DNA from: Azolla caroliniana
Lineage: Eukaryota; Polypodiophyta
DNA: 64,000 nucleotides
Direction of reading: 5' to 3'
NCBI GenBank assembly: GCA_043228905.1
Contig: JBHGNT010000002.1
Location: 8,742,001-8,806,000 of the forward strand
The position numbers were made by a program, and so were the translations under genes. Below, piece by piece: positions 19,746 to 31,392 of the stretch. The number at the start of each line of letters is the position of its first letter. The first letter of the stretch is position 1. The notes beneath the pieces were generated by a model. The model was not told where the DNA came from and made no database searches. It worked only from the letters and a program-made list of their open reading frames with translations.

Positions 19746-20024
19746 GAGGTTATTGCCTCTGTTGTAACCGCCTAGTGGCGAAGCGAGGGAGCAAGAGGTC
19801 GTTGCCTCTGTGCCCCATTATTGTCATCTTGATATAGTGATATTTTAAAGTCTGAGGGTTGCCGTGGTTTTTTCCCTGATTTGGGTTTTTCCACGTTAAC
19901 ATCGAGTGCACTCTCTTCTTTATTGTTTCGTGTGAAGATACACCTCACCACATCCCTGTTTGCCCTGATTGATCTGACGTCTCGGTTATGGCCGAGCATA
20001 GCTTAGGAAACCATATTCATATCA
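19535..20024 (+). repeat. 5' LTR of copia D1 (490 bp, lacks U3 repeats)
   Basis: TGTTAGGAAATAGG to atatca, followed by aac and the primer site TGGTATCAGAGC (20028-20039). The TATA box lies in TTAGTATAAACATGACC (about 19607-19623). It includes a (GA)n run at 19701-19742 and the shared leader block (ttttccacgttaac). It lacks the repeated U3 module present in the 3' LTR. Confidence 0.85.
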
Positions 20025-20055
20025 AACTGGTATCAGAGCGAAACGACACAGGAAA

Positions 20056-23000
20056 ATGGATGATTCGTTGGGAGGCATGTTCAAGCTCACCGGCTCCAAC
20101 TATTCAGTGTGGAAGTCCAAGATGAGGGACATGCTCGTGGTTAAAGATCTTTGGTTGCCGGTTCAGTTCGGGGACAAGAGACCGGACAAAATTGATGCCA
20201 CGATATGAGAGGTGATGCACATGAAGACAACGGCGTACATACGGTGCTTCATCGACATGAGTCTATATAACAACTTCAATGATTCAGAGAGCAAGGCTCA
20301 TGAGCTCTGGGAGAAGATTGGCATTATGTTTTAGAACAAAAATGTTGTTAATCAGGTTTCGGTATTTTGGAAGCTAGTAAGACTCCGGTACCAAGATGGC
20401 TCCAGCATGGCGGAGCGCATGAATGCCTTCCAGGGGCTGATACACCAGGCAACATCATTAGAAGTACCTCTCGCCGATGAGGTACTAGCACTACTCCTGC
20501 TCAGTTCCCTCCCAGATAGCTGGGAGACGTTGGTTGTCACTTTGGGCAACGCCGGGCCGGAAGGGAAACGGTTATCCCTAGCAAGAGTGAAGTCAAGCTT
20601 GCTAGATGAGGAGGTGCGTCGGAAAGATAAGGATACGAGCTTCGACTGCAAAGCACTCCTTACCAAATCGGAACGCGGAAGACAAAGGAACCGTAGTCCC
20701 CAGAACCGGGAAAAGTTGGGGACACGGTCAAAGTCAAGGGGGAGGTCTACCTGCTTCTATTGCGGCAAGCCGGGACACTTCGGAAAAGACAAGGAAACCG
20801 ACGGTACCGATTCGAAGCGGACACCAGACCGGAACGGTAAAGACCGGAGGGGGCCGGACCGGAAGGGAAAGACGACAATCGCGACAAGTGAAGAAGAGTT
20901 GATGCCCATCACCGAGGAGAATGAGTTGAACCTTGCCGACGACGAGACAATGTGGGTTGTTGATTCCGGAGCGTCGTTCCACCTTACCGCGGACCGAAAA
21001 TGCTTCTCATCCTACACAGCCGGTGATCACGGCTGTGTCTAGATGGGGAATAAAGGTACATGCGGAGTTGTTGGCATAGGAGACGTGTCGTTGACAACAC
21101 CAGCCAGATGCAAGCTGCTGTTGAAGGATGTCTGACACGTTCCGGAGGTTCAACTAAACCTAATATCAGCTAGTCGCCTAGATGATGAAGGCTACATAGG
21201 TAGCATCCAAAACGGAGTCATGAAATTCAGCAAAGGGAACCTGATAGTGGCTTGGGCTCGGAAGGTCAACACTCTATACCTGATGAATGCTCGGTTATGC
21301 CCGGAAGAAGTGAACGTGGCTTCCGACACTGAGAAGAAGATAATGAACTCTGAGTCCACCGGTAAGGATCGATTCTACGATGAGCAGACCCAACCGGCAA
21401 GAGACCGGTTAGAACTCGATGAACCGGCCGGTGACTGTAAGGAGACAAGACAGGCCGAAGAAGAAGGAATAGGTTAAACCGGAACCAGCGATGACCCCGA
21501 ATCGGATTCGGATGAAGAACAAATAGAGGAGCCGGTTGCCGAAAGCCAAAGACGGAGATATCCTCTCAGAGAGAGAAGGGCCCCCCAGAGATTTCCAGAT
21601 GCAGAGCATGTGCTGTTGACCGATGAGGGGGAGCCGGAAAGCCTCGAAGAAGCGAAGGATGACACCAATAGCCACAAGTGGTTGAGTGCCATGCAGGACG
21701 AGATGGATTCCTTGCATGAGAACCACACGTATGAATTGATGGAGTTGCCGAAAGGAAAGAGGGCACTCTGAAACAAGTGGGTGTACAAGTTGAAACCGGG
21801 AGATGCCAGCAACCCTCCAAGGTACAAAGCCAGGATCGCGGTGAAGGGGTTCCAGTAGAAGAAGGGCGTGGACTTTGATGAGATATTTTCCCCAGTAGTA
21901 AAGATGACTTCCATCTGGACGCTGCTGAGTATAGCGGCAAGCATGGACCTCGAGGTAGTGCAGCTAGACGTGAAGATGGCATTCCTTCACGGTGACCTCG
22001 AAGAGGAGATCTACATGCAGCAACCGGAAGGATTCGTGGAGAAAGGGAAGGAGCACCTGGTTTGCCGTTTGAAGAAGAGCCTGTACGGACTGAAGAAGGC
22101 ACCCCGACAATGGTACCAGAAGTTCGACTCCTTCATGACCGACCAAGGGTATCACAAAACGCAAACCGATCACTGTGTGTTTGTGAAGAAGTTCGAAGGA
22201 GGCGACTTCCTGATACTTCTCTTGTACGTGGACGACATGTTGATCGTCGGACGAGACCAAGTCAAGATACAGATGCTGAAGAAGGCCCTTAACCAAACTT
22301 TCTCAATGAATGACTTGGGCCCGACAAGACAAATACTGGGGATGCACATCATCCGGGACCGGTCAAACAAGCAATTGTGGTTGTCACAGGAGAAATACGT
22401 GACAAAGGTGGTTCAACGGTTCAACATGTTAGAAGCAAAACCGATCGGATCGACACTCCCGACAAACTACAGACTATCCGGTAAGCAAAGCCCAAAGACG
22501 AAAGCTGAGAAGGCGGATAGGGTGAAGATTCCATATGCCTCTGTCGTCGGGAGCTTAATGTACGCAATGGTGTGTACTCGACCGGATATTGGATATGCCG
22601 TCAGAGTGGTGAGCCGGTTTATGAGCAATCCCGGCAAGAAGCACTAGAACGTGGTCAAATGGATACTCCGATACTTGAAGGGCACTTCGAATATGTGTCT
22701 CTGATTCGACTCTGGTAAACCTCAACTTGATGGTTTTACCGATTCGGATATGTCGGCTGATGTGGATACCAGCCGGTCTACATCCGGGTATGTAATGACA
22801 TATACAGGGAGAGCTATTTCGTGGAAGTCGAGGCTGTAGAAAACGGTTGCGTTGTCAACCACGGAGGCGGAGTACATGGCGGTTGTTGAAGCCGGCATGG
22901 AAATATTATGGATGAAGGACCTCATCGGAGAGCTCGGTATCCAACAAGAAGAATCAAAGTGCCATCCACCTTGCTAAGAATGCAGCGTAACATTCTAGGA

Positions 23001-23182
23001 CGAAGCACATCCAACGTAGGTATAACTGGATCCGGGAGCAAGTAGAAGATCAGGAATTCGCGCTGATGAAGATCCACACGGCCGAGAATGGGTCAGATAT
23101 GTTGACCAAAGTATTGATACCCGACAAGCTGGATGCATGTCGGAAGCAGATTGGACTAGTACGACATCTCATGCCGGAGTGA
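20056..23182 (+). pseudogene. Copia D1 gag-pol with integrase deleted
   Basis: The frame starts MDDSLGGMFKLTGSNYSVWK and stays in register to about 22950 with some ten point stops. Gag is followed by a zinc knuckle that is truncated (CFYCGKPGHFGKD without the last Cys region) and protease WVVDSGASFHL (about 20946). It then jumps at about 21330 from NVASDT straight to EKKIMNSES, losing the integrase core in frame. RT is complete (KMAFLHGDLEEEIYM, SLYGLKKAPRQW, LYVDDMLIVG at about 22225), followed by RNase H (STTEAEYMAVVEAG). A deletion of about 19 bp at 22951 shifts the frame before the PE-stop end. It cannot integrate by its own protein. Confidence 0.88.
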
Positions 23183-23192
23183 AGGGGGAGTT

Positions 23193-24695
23193 TATTAGGA
23201 AACAAGTCCCTCCGGATGGGAAGTGAGAAGAACAGTGTTGATGAGCAACTTGGTCGAGGCCAAAATCGGATGTGGAGTACCCGGCAACGGAAGACCCGGT
23301 GAGAACCGGATGTGGAGTACCCTGACAGGAACTACACGCCCTCTTTGAACAACGCTCGGCCACAACCGAGCCTAGAATAAAACACAGAAAACAGGAAATG
23401 AAACACAACACGATAGAGAGAAGATTACACAGGATGTTTACGTGGAAAACCCAAACTCGGGAAAAACCACGGCAACCCACAGACCGCAAACTATCACTAT
23501 GTCAGAAGGTACAATAAGAAAGCATCGAGGCCACGACCTCTAGCTTGCTATCTTCGCCACAGGCGGCGGTTACAATCAGAGGCAATGACCTCTTCTTCTC
23601 TCTCACTCTCCCTGTACACAGTTGCGTGCTCTAATCTTGCACAAACAAGAATGACAACAACTCTCATCATAAGTTTGCCCTAAGTCATATTTATACTAAT
23701 ATGACTTTTCGGCTATTTACAAATATAGTCACAATGGACTCTCTGAAAACATATTTACAAATATGTCTCTTCATCCGGTGAACAATGCTCACCGGGCCTG
23801 CATCATCCGGCGCTTGCCGGGTACTCGTCATTCGGTTCTCACCGGGTCTGCACCATCCGACTCTCCGCAGCCGGGTACTCGTCATCCGGTTCTCACCGGG
23901 TCTGCACCATCCGGCTCTCCGTAGCCGGTTACTCGTCATCCGGTTCATCAGTACTGTTCTTCTCACTTCACATCCGGAGGGACCTGTTTCCTAACATACC
24001 CGGCAACGGAGACTCGGTGAGAACCGGATGGGAAGTGAGAAGAACAGTGTTGATGAGCAACTTGGCCGAGGCCGAAACCGGATGTGGAGTACCCTACAAC
24101 GGAAGACCCAGTGAGAACCGGATGTGGAGTACCCGACAACGGAAGACCCGGTGAGAACCAAATGACGAGTACCCGGCAAGGAAGACCCGGTGAGAACCGG
24201 ATGTTGCAGGCCCGGTGAGAACCTCTCATCGGATGGAAGGGACATATATATAAATATGTTCCAGAGAGCCGACTGGGACTATATTTGTAAATAGCCCGAA
24301 AGTCATATTAGTATAGATATGACCTAGGGCAAACTTAATAGTGTGTAGAATTGGTTGTGTTATTATCGTTGTGGCGATAATTCAGAGCGCAACTGCGTAC
24401 ACAGAGAGAGAGAGAGAGGAAGAGGTTGTTGCCTCTATTGTAACCGCCTGGTGGCGAAGCTAGGGAGCAAGAGGTCGTTGCCTCTGTGCCCCATTGTTGT
24501 AATCTTGATATAGAGATATTTTGCAATCTGAGGGCTGCCGTGGTTTTTTCCCTGATTTGGGTTTTTCCACGTTAACATCGAGTGCACTCTCTTCTTTATT
24601 GTTTCATTGTGCAGATACACCTCACCACATCCCCGTTTTCTGTGATTGATCCGACGTCTCGGTTGTGGCCGAGCATAGCTTAGGAAACTGTATTC
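23193..24695 (+). repeat. 3' LTR of copia D1, interrupted by a solo LTR
   Basis: Starts TATTAGGAAACAAG (TG mutated to TA) right after gaagggggag. After subtracting the insertion (23323-23996 plus one taccc) it is about 824 bp, against 490 for the 5' LTR. The extra length is the U3 module with repeats of GAACCGGATG...GAGTACCC and two copies of gaagtgagaagaacagtgtt. TATA box in TTAGTATAGATATGACC (about 24308). Confidence 0.8.
23323..23996 (-). mobile_element. Solo LTR (E family, 674 bp) in the D1 3' LTR
   Basis: Runs from tgacaggaactacacgc to gtttcctaaca with the 5-bp duplication taccc at 23318-23322 and 23997-24001. Same family as LTR 30635-31392. On the minus strand it has GTATAAATATGACTTAGGG. 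U3 repeats of about 58 bp lie at 23800-23945. Confidence 0.92.
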
Positions 24696-24699
24696 CTAT

Positions 24700-27600
24700 C
24701 AAACGCGCGATACTTCCACTTGTGAACCCAAACGTGTTTACTGCTTACTACTGTTGCATCAGCCTCCGTCTGCTCGAACGGATTCTGTGGCATGGGTCCA
24801 CAATATGGTTTGAGTCGAAACCCATTGACCCATTTGTCCATTAGCTCACCGGCGAGCATTCCGAGCTAGTATGAACCTTTGAACTCTCACGTTATCGAAT
24901 AGGGTCCGGTCCACCGGAACCCTCGCTTTACCGGCATCTGACCCATCCAGATCTGGAATACGAGTACCGACATGCTGATCCAGAACATCTTCTCATTGCC
25001 CTTCCGGTGCACATCAACGAACGCCTTCCTTTGTCGCTGCTCTAGTTCCAATTGCATGATACTCGCTATCCGATGCTCTTCTAGTTCGCATAATGCGGCT
25101 AACCAGATTTTTTCCGATTCCTTGTCACTTAGTCGTTCTCTTACATGTATCTGCAAACTCAGAACCTGAAATTTGATTAGCATTACTGCTTCCAGCCCAA
25201 ATGCTCACCGGAATGGTGTTGATCGGATACTCGTTTTGTATGCCGTCCGGTATGCCCATAGTGCACTATATAGCTTCGTGTCCCAATCGGTCTGGTTTTC
25301 ATTGACAATCTTTCATAGGATGTTTTGGAGCATTTTGTTTGTGGATTCGGCCAATCCATTGGCCTGTGGATAATAAGAGGTACTACGCTTGTGTACCACT
25401 GCACAGAATATTGTTAAGCTCTCCACTACTTGACCGAGAAAATGTCCGCCTTGGTCGCTAATTAACTCGATCGAGCATCCATACTGGCACCAGATGTACT
25501 CATATAAGAACTTTGCCATTGATGCCGCAATGTTGTCCCGCAAAGCCTTGGCTTCTACCCACTTGGTGCAATAATCTGTGGCGACTATAACATATCTGTT
25601 GCCTGTTCTCATTGTCGGAGGTTTAAACGGCCCAATGAAGTCCAGCCCCCATTTCTGAAATGGCTCTAGGGGTAGCACCGGCTGGTGAGGCATGCTTGCC
25701 TGTTCTGTTGGTTGGCCCATCCATTGACATAAATCACAGTCTTTTGCGTACCGAACCGAGTCCTTCAGTGTCGTCGGCCACCATAGCCCGTTGTGCCATA
25801 TCTTTCTTGTCGTAGTGTCCCCGGCATAGTGCCCTCTAGCAACGCCGCAATGTGCTTCTCGTAATATTGTGTCCTTTTCGTCGCTTCGCACTACTCGCCG
25901 CCATATGCCATCCGCGCCTTTGTGGTACAGGGTGTCCTGTAGTAGACAAAAATGTCGGCTCTGTACTGCTAACCGCTTCCGCTCATCCCGGTTCATTTCC
26001 TCCGGTGGTAGTCCCGTGCTTAGGAATTGATGCATGTTGGTTAGCCACTTGTCTTCGTCGACTACCGTGCCATCTGTTGTTGTTTCTGTTGTTACTTTAA
26101 ACAACTCGGCATCCGGAAACTCATCCGGGACTCCATCACCGGTCTCAAACTCTTGTAGGAACAATGTCCATCGGGCGAGCTTACCGGTGAGCGATGCCTT
26201 TGAGACCAAATATAATTGTGTTGAGTGGTCGACATGAAATGAAAATTTCCTTCCCAATAAATAGTGCCTAAAGTTGGTAACACTGTAAATCATCCATAAG
26301 GCTTCTCTTTCCGTTGTTGAATAATTTCGTTCCGCTTGGGATAGCTTCTGGCTGGCATAATAAACCGGTCGGTACCATTTCGGTTCAGTCAGTTGCATTA
26401 GTGTGCTACCGATTGCTTTGTCGGACGCATCAATGAACACGTGGAACTCTTTTAACCAGTCTAGTGGTTGCACCACCGACACTTGTGATAGCAGTACTTT
26501 CAGTGCCCGGTAAGCCTTATCCTCCGTATTTGTCCATTGAAACGTTGTCCGGTGAACTGCGGCATGCAACGGTGTAGCAAGATAAGCCAAATACCGGAGC
26601 ATCCGACTATGCCACCGGATTTTCCCTAGAAACCAACTCAAAGTTTTGGCCATGGGTGGTGCTAGTGCTTCTAAGATTGCTTTGACCTTATCGGGGTCTA
26701 CTGCGATCCCGTCCTTGCTGACGATATGGCCCAACAATGCGCCGCTTGTTACTCCGAACACACACTTTGCTAGATTCAGGCTTAATCGATAACTCCTGCA
26801 TTTCTCAAGACATAGCCAGAGGTGTTGGAGATGTTTTCCTTCTCTTCTATACAAGGCGAAGTCATCCAGGAATACCTGCATGAATTCGGGGATGAACTCG
26901 CCAAATATTTCCATGATTATTCGTTGGAAGGTCGCCGGCACAGTCTTGAGCCCGAACATCTTTACCACTGCGACGAAAAATCCCCATTCGGTGACGAACG
27001 TCATCTTGTCTTGGTCGTCAGGGTGCATCCTTATTTGATTGTAGCCGCTGAAACCGTCAAGGAAGCTATACACTTCATGACCGCCTACCACGTCCAGCAC
27101 TCCATCCATACATGGAAGTGGAACGGTGTCGGTCACTGTTGCAGCATTCAGTTTCCGGTAGTCAACGCACACCCGGATCTTACTATTCTTTTTCGGCACA
27201 ACGACTATGGGACTTAACCATGTAGCTTTTTTGACTGGTCGGATAAAACCAACCCGTAGAAACTTCTCAATTTCCTCTTTGACCTTTGCCAAATAGATAG
27301 GGTTCATCCGGTAACGTTGTTGTGCTACCGGTTTGGCATCCTTACTGAGATGTATCTGGTGTTGGTACAATTGAGGATCCAGCCCCCGCATGTCTTCATA
27401 GGACCAAGCGAATACGTATTGGAATTCCTTTAATAAAGTGATCAGCGTCGTCTTGTTGTTGGTGACATTTCTTTAGCAATATGAACCGGTCTTGCGTCGT
27501 CCCCAGTTCCTAAGTTCACTTCCTCTAATTGGGATGCTTTCACGCATTGGGATACCGCCATCTCCCTCTCCAGAGCTTCCTGTGCTTGCCATAATTCTGT

Positions 27601-27790
27601 GATAGCTTCCCTCTCCGGTTCCTCGCCGGCATCATCCGATTGCGTTATTTATGGTGACACTGCTTCTGCCACATCAATTTCAAATAGGGGTACAATTTTT
27701 AGGTTTTCTTCTAAGTATTGGTCGACCTCTTCATCAGCAAGCCCCTCAAGCATGTTTACACATTCCACATTGTTGTCCGCCATAATAGTA
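24700..27790 (-). pseudogene. Ty3/gypsy pol of G0 (RT, RNase H, integrase)
   Basis: A minus-strand frame, open for 692 codons (25313-27391) and continuing in the same frame past point stops (25313 and two near 24880) to about 24737. RT: VCVDYRKLNAATVTDTVPLP, SFLDGFSGYNQI, VFLDDFALYRREG. RNase H: FHVFIDASDKAIG, STTEREALWMIYSV, FSFHVDHSTQLYLV. Integrase: the HCGVARGHYAG...CDLCQ finger, WGLDFIGPFKPP, ATDYCTKWVEAKAL, ELISDQGGHFLG and NGLAESTNK, then the GFRWTGPYSIT and NGFRLKPYCGP modules. Upstream it includes the protease-RT linker ECVNMLEGLADEEVDQYLEE (about 27700-27770). Protease and gag are missing because gypsy F sits at the 5' edge. No chromodomain; Tat-like. Confidence 0.88.
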
Positions 27791-27796
27791 ACCGAC

Positions 27797-28211
27797 GGAC
27801 AGAAGTGCGGGAATATTAGAATATAGTAAAAGCGTAAGAAACGCATGTAAAGACCCTGGGTATATAAAGGGAAAAAATCCTCTGTAAGAGGTAGCGTGTT
27901 ATTTTGATGCATAGAGCGTTATTCTAATAAAATACCATCTTCTCTGATTTTTGTGCATAAGTGTGGTTTTATCTACTGTGTTCTTTGTTCTCTGTGGCAG
28001 ATTGTAATCGTAAAGGTGTAGGCGTAAGAAGTGCGGATACTAAGTGCACTTCCTAAGGAGTTAGGTTGTAGCCGTCTCCCTTATACGCTACTAGGATACG
28101 AGGAAGTATCCCATTACGTATTACGGTTCGACGGTACCATTCCTTGAAATGCAGTCACCTTGAGGTCTAGGTCGAAGGACTGAATGTAGACAATGTTCCT
28201 AATCGGTAACA
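27797..28211 (+). repeat. 5' LTR of gypsy F (left edge uncertain)
   Basis: Contains a plus-strand TATA box (gggtatataaaggg, about 27858) and ends at cggtaaca before a primer-site-like TGGCACGCTTGGTGA (28217-28231). U3 looks short, so the left border with G0 pol is approximate. Confidence 0.5.
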
Positions 28212-28267
28212 TGTTTTGGCACGCTTGGTGATCTGTGTCTTCTCGCAGACGAACAACAACAACTGGA

Positions 28268-29797
28268 TGTTTAACCGTAGACATCCTAGAGAACCAACAC
28301 GACACGACCGACCAGTCACAAGGTCCATCACACGCCAGGCAGAGGAATGAACAAGGAAAAAACCTCGTCTCAATGACCTCAGTGATATTTGTGGGGACCA
28401 CAAAATCGCCTTTCCGCTCACCAAATACCCCGGCGAGACGCAGGAAGTTCCGTCACCGCACAAGTACGGTGGTATTCCCCTGCCCGCCGTAGCATCCAAC
28501 ATGGCCTTCTCCTATCCATGCCTCAACGGCGACAAAATGTTGCAACCCACATTCGCCTGTTCCTGAATGTCTGGAATGCAAATTATCACATGGCGCAGAG
28601 ACTTCTAGAAGAGGTAGCGCACCAGGCCAAAATGACCGAGTTTGGATTAACGCTGGATGGTAGAGCGGCATTTTGGCATTCGCAGATGGATCTGCCAGCA
28701 ATCACGACCTTCGACCAGGTACAGTCGGCCTTTCTGCAGTTCTTTCATCAGAGGGTGCCGCAACGCGAAATTCTTGGGCAATTCTATACAATCAAACAGT
28801 TGCCAGCCGAGACTGTCGCGGATTTCCGTTTACGCTTCCAAAATTTGCGGCGGAAATTAGAATGGGGCCCGACAGACGACGAGGCTCAGGAGACATTTCC
28901 GGTAGCCTTACGGCGACCGATATGGACGACACTCAACAACAATAGTGTGAAAGGACAAATAGTTGATATGGGCATCGAACGAGTGTTGTAGCTCGAGCTG
29001 GACAAAGAAGAGGAAAGGTTTTCTATGTCCTCATTACGACAAGCGTTACCTCAGGACGAGGAACGACATTTTCGCTAGGCTATCCAGTGTACGATTTTCC
29101 TCAATTCTAGACATTCCGCAGTGGAATGCAACATGCGAATCCACTACTCAATCTGTCACTCGAAAGCACACATGGTCGAGCAGTGTGAGTACAATATGTT
29201 AAACAGACCCACGCCCACAGTACGAAGCGTAGAAACACAACGACCACCCGTTGTAATGATCAAAGGTGCCAAGAAGAACGACCCCGATATACGGATCGAA
29301 ATCCACATGATGACCGGCACTACCAGAATCACTGGAATAACAACGATTCCGAGGAAGAAGAACCGGAGGACGAAGACTTCTGGGGCAACCGCAGATATAA
29401 TAAAGGAGGACGATGTTATGAAAACTACCATCCGGTGAACAAACGTGGTGGCTTCAATGGGCCTCGCAAGAAACATCGACAGTATTGGGACCAATGGCGT
29501 TACAACGAAAGTTCGGACGATGATCGGCACCAGGAGCCGTGCCGGGACCAACAACAACCACCGTGGACTTTCAGAGGAATGAACCAAGACTGGGAGGAGC
29601 AAGTCACACTTGGGGATAGGAACACGCCACGAGCTGCCGAGAGAGGCGAATCCAGTGTCCATTGTTTCGTTTGCCAACAACCCGGACATTATGCCACTCA
29701 ATGTTCACTCCGCAAGGGAAAGGGCCCCGCCGTCAATACGATTATGGCAGACGTTCAACAAGTTACGACAAGACAGCAAATGAAAAATATTGATTGA
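28268..29797 (+). pseudogene. Ty3/gypsy gag of element F
   Basis: Plus strand. Starts near MFNRRHPREPTRHDRP, with one frameshift at about 28510 into the open segment ending 28991. The gag fold includes MTEFGLTLDGRAAFWHSQM, FDQVQSAFLQFFHQRVPQRE, FYTIKQLPAETVADFRLRFQ and WTTLNNN. After point stops come two cysteine-rich sites: SICHSKAHMVEQCEY, with its first Cys lost, and an intact CCHC knuckle CFVCQQPGHYATQC (about 29662-29703). Gag packages element RNA. The frames at 29121-29438 and 29435-29797 hold the basic region and second knuckle. The coding is out of phase in at least two places, so no full protein can be made. Confidence 0.8.
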
Positions 29798-29869
29798 GCC
29801 GCACAAGATGAGATACGTCAGACGGCCCAAGCATGGGTCGAAAAAGCGAACGCGGCCAATAGGGAACGC

Positions 29870-30634
29870 ATGCGGCCGGAGTCCGCGAACAATGTTGGGC
29901 CATTGGAGGAAGACGTAATATCTCCGGATCCCATATGGCAAGCATTGGCAGGTTGCGAAATAACACTGACCATGGAGAAGCTACTTCAACTAGTTCCATG
30001 GTTCCGCCAAGCCGTAGATGATCGCATAACGAACAGACCTGGGGTAATCGTCTCCACCAACTTTACGGACACCAGCGCCGGACTAACGATGGTGGATCCC
30101 CACAATCTAGCTATTAAGTTGGTATTACACGGTCAGGAAATTACAGGATGCGTAATCGACGGAGGATCTGGCGTCAATGTCATGTGAACAATTGGGAATT
30201 TCAGAATGGGAAGCTAGCCCGTTTTGGCTTCGCATGGCGGATACCTACTCAGTAAGGCCTTTCGGCTTAATCCGAAAATTAGGCATCATCATTGGCGGAC
30301 ATTGCTTCGACATCTCGATGGTAATCCTCGCCCTCAACGCCCCAAGAGCGTATCCTATGCTGCTTGGTAGACCTTGGCTTCGTTCGGCGAATATCAAACA
30401 GAGCTGGCAATGTAAGTGCATCAGTTTTCGATGCGGACGCACCAAGGTTCGCGTACCCACAGAGGAAATGATGGTACAACCCAAGGGGATAACATCGTTA
30501 TACGTGGAAGATATAAAAATGTTGGATGGGGTGGATGATACAGAATTAGAAGCATACCTCGACGAGTACCCCCGAATCATTCCGCTATTCGAAATCGACG
30601 TAATAGAAACCACCGCGGATTACGCCATGCCTAT
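29870..30634 (+). pseudogene. Ty3/gypsy protease region of element F
   Basis: Continues gag downstream: WQALAGCEITLTMEKLLQLV, PWFRQAVDDRI, TAGLTMVDPHNL-like text, then the aspartic protease start GCVIDGGSGVNVM with active-site D-G-G (about 30152). A 1-2 nt indel at about 30180 shifts the frame. The next frame (30177 on) gives EQLGISEWEASPFWLRMADT, VRPFGLIRKLG, YPMLLGRPWLRSANI (the second protease hairpin) and the pre-RT linker IKMLDGVDDTELEAYLDEYP. Homologous segments are J (46735-46949 and 55077-55266) and the G0 linker at about 27700. It is cut at 30634 by the E LTR. Confidence 0.82.
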
Positions 30635-31392
30635 TGACAGGAACTACATGCTCCGATGAGCACTGCTCGGCCACAACCGAGTCTAAGATCAAACACAGAA
30701 AAAACGGGAATGAATACAAACGACACAAAGGAGAGAAGAGTGCACAGGATGTTAACGTGGAAAGCCCAAACTAGGGAAAAAACCACGGCAGCCCACAGAC
30801 TGCAAACTATCTCTATATCAGAATGTACAATAGTAGAGCACCGAGGCAACGACCTCGAGCTTGCTATCTTCGTCACAGGCGGCGGTTACAACAGAGGCAA
30901 CAACCTCTTCTTCTCTCTCTCTCTCTATGTACACTATTACGCGCTCTCAAGTCTTGCACAAACAAGAATGACAACAACTCAAAAGTTTGCCCTAAGTCAT
31001 ATTTATACTAATATGACTTTTCGGCTATTTACAGATATAGCCACGATGGACTCTCAGAAACATATTTACGAATATGTCTCTTCATCCGGTGAGCACTCCT
31101 CACCAGGCCTGCATCATCCGGCGCTTGCCGGGTACTCGTCATCCCGTTCTCATCGGGTCTTCAGTTTCCTGGTACTCCTCATCCGGTTCTCACCGGGTCT
31201 GCACCATCCGGCTCTCCGTAGCCGGGTACTCCTCATCCGGTTCTCACCGGGTCTGCACCATCCAGCTCTCCGTAGCTAGGTACTCGTCATCCGGTTCTCA
31301 CCGGGTCTACACCATCCAGCTCTCCGTAGCCGAGTACTCGTCATCAGCACTGTTCTTCTCCCTTCCCATCTGGAGGAACCTATCTCCCAACA
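30635..31392 (-). repeat. 3' LTR of copia E (758 bp)
   Basis: tgacaggaactacatgc to tctcccaaca, followed by the polypurine tract complement aactccccc. The same family as solo LTR 23323-23996; that copy's precise target duplication fixes the left border here, although the gypsy frame happens to read on for a few codons. U3 repeats of about 58 bp lie at 31130-31345. Confidence 0.85.

Larger units (their letters stand above)
19535..24695 (+). mobile_element. Copia D1 (plus), nearly full length
   Basis: 5' LTR 19535-20024, primer site 20028-20039, gag-pol remnant 20056-23182, polypurine tract 23181-23190, and 3' LTR 23193-24695 interrupted by a solo LTR. Integrase is deleted. No target duplication is evident (gaatg left, aacgc right). 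Confidence 0.85.
16447..24737. mobile_element. Candidate DNA transposon or composite bounded by inverted repeats
   Basis: The left edge reads AACACGTTCGCC then TTCACAAGTGGAAG. The right edge, reverse complemented, reads AACACGTTTGGG then TTCACAAGTGGAAG. These matching ends sit exactly where G0 pol is interrupted. Between them lie a decayed coding tail, a 1.6-kb foldback and copia D1. No clear target duplication was found, so the class is open. Confidence 0.35.

Noticed and set aside
19535-24695. Target duplication for copia D1
   Set aside because: Flanks gaatg and aacgc differ; no reliable duplication could be assigned.
27800-27912. N-terminal extension of G0 pol starting MHQNNTLPLTEDFF
   Set aside because: This part overlaps the F LTR (TATA box on the other strand) and has no counterpart in F or G1; it is read-through into the insertion.
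30636-30660. End of the F protease-linker frame beyond 30634
   Set aside because: The last codons read into the E LTR, whose left end is fixed by the solo copy at 23323 with its target duplication.
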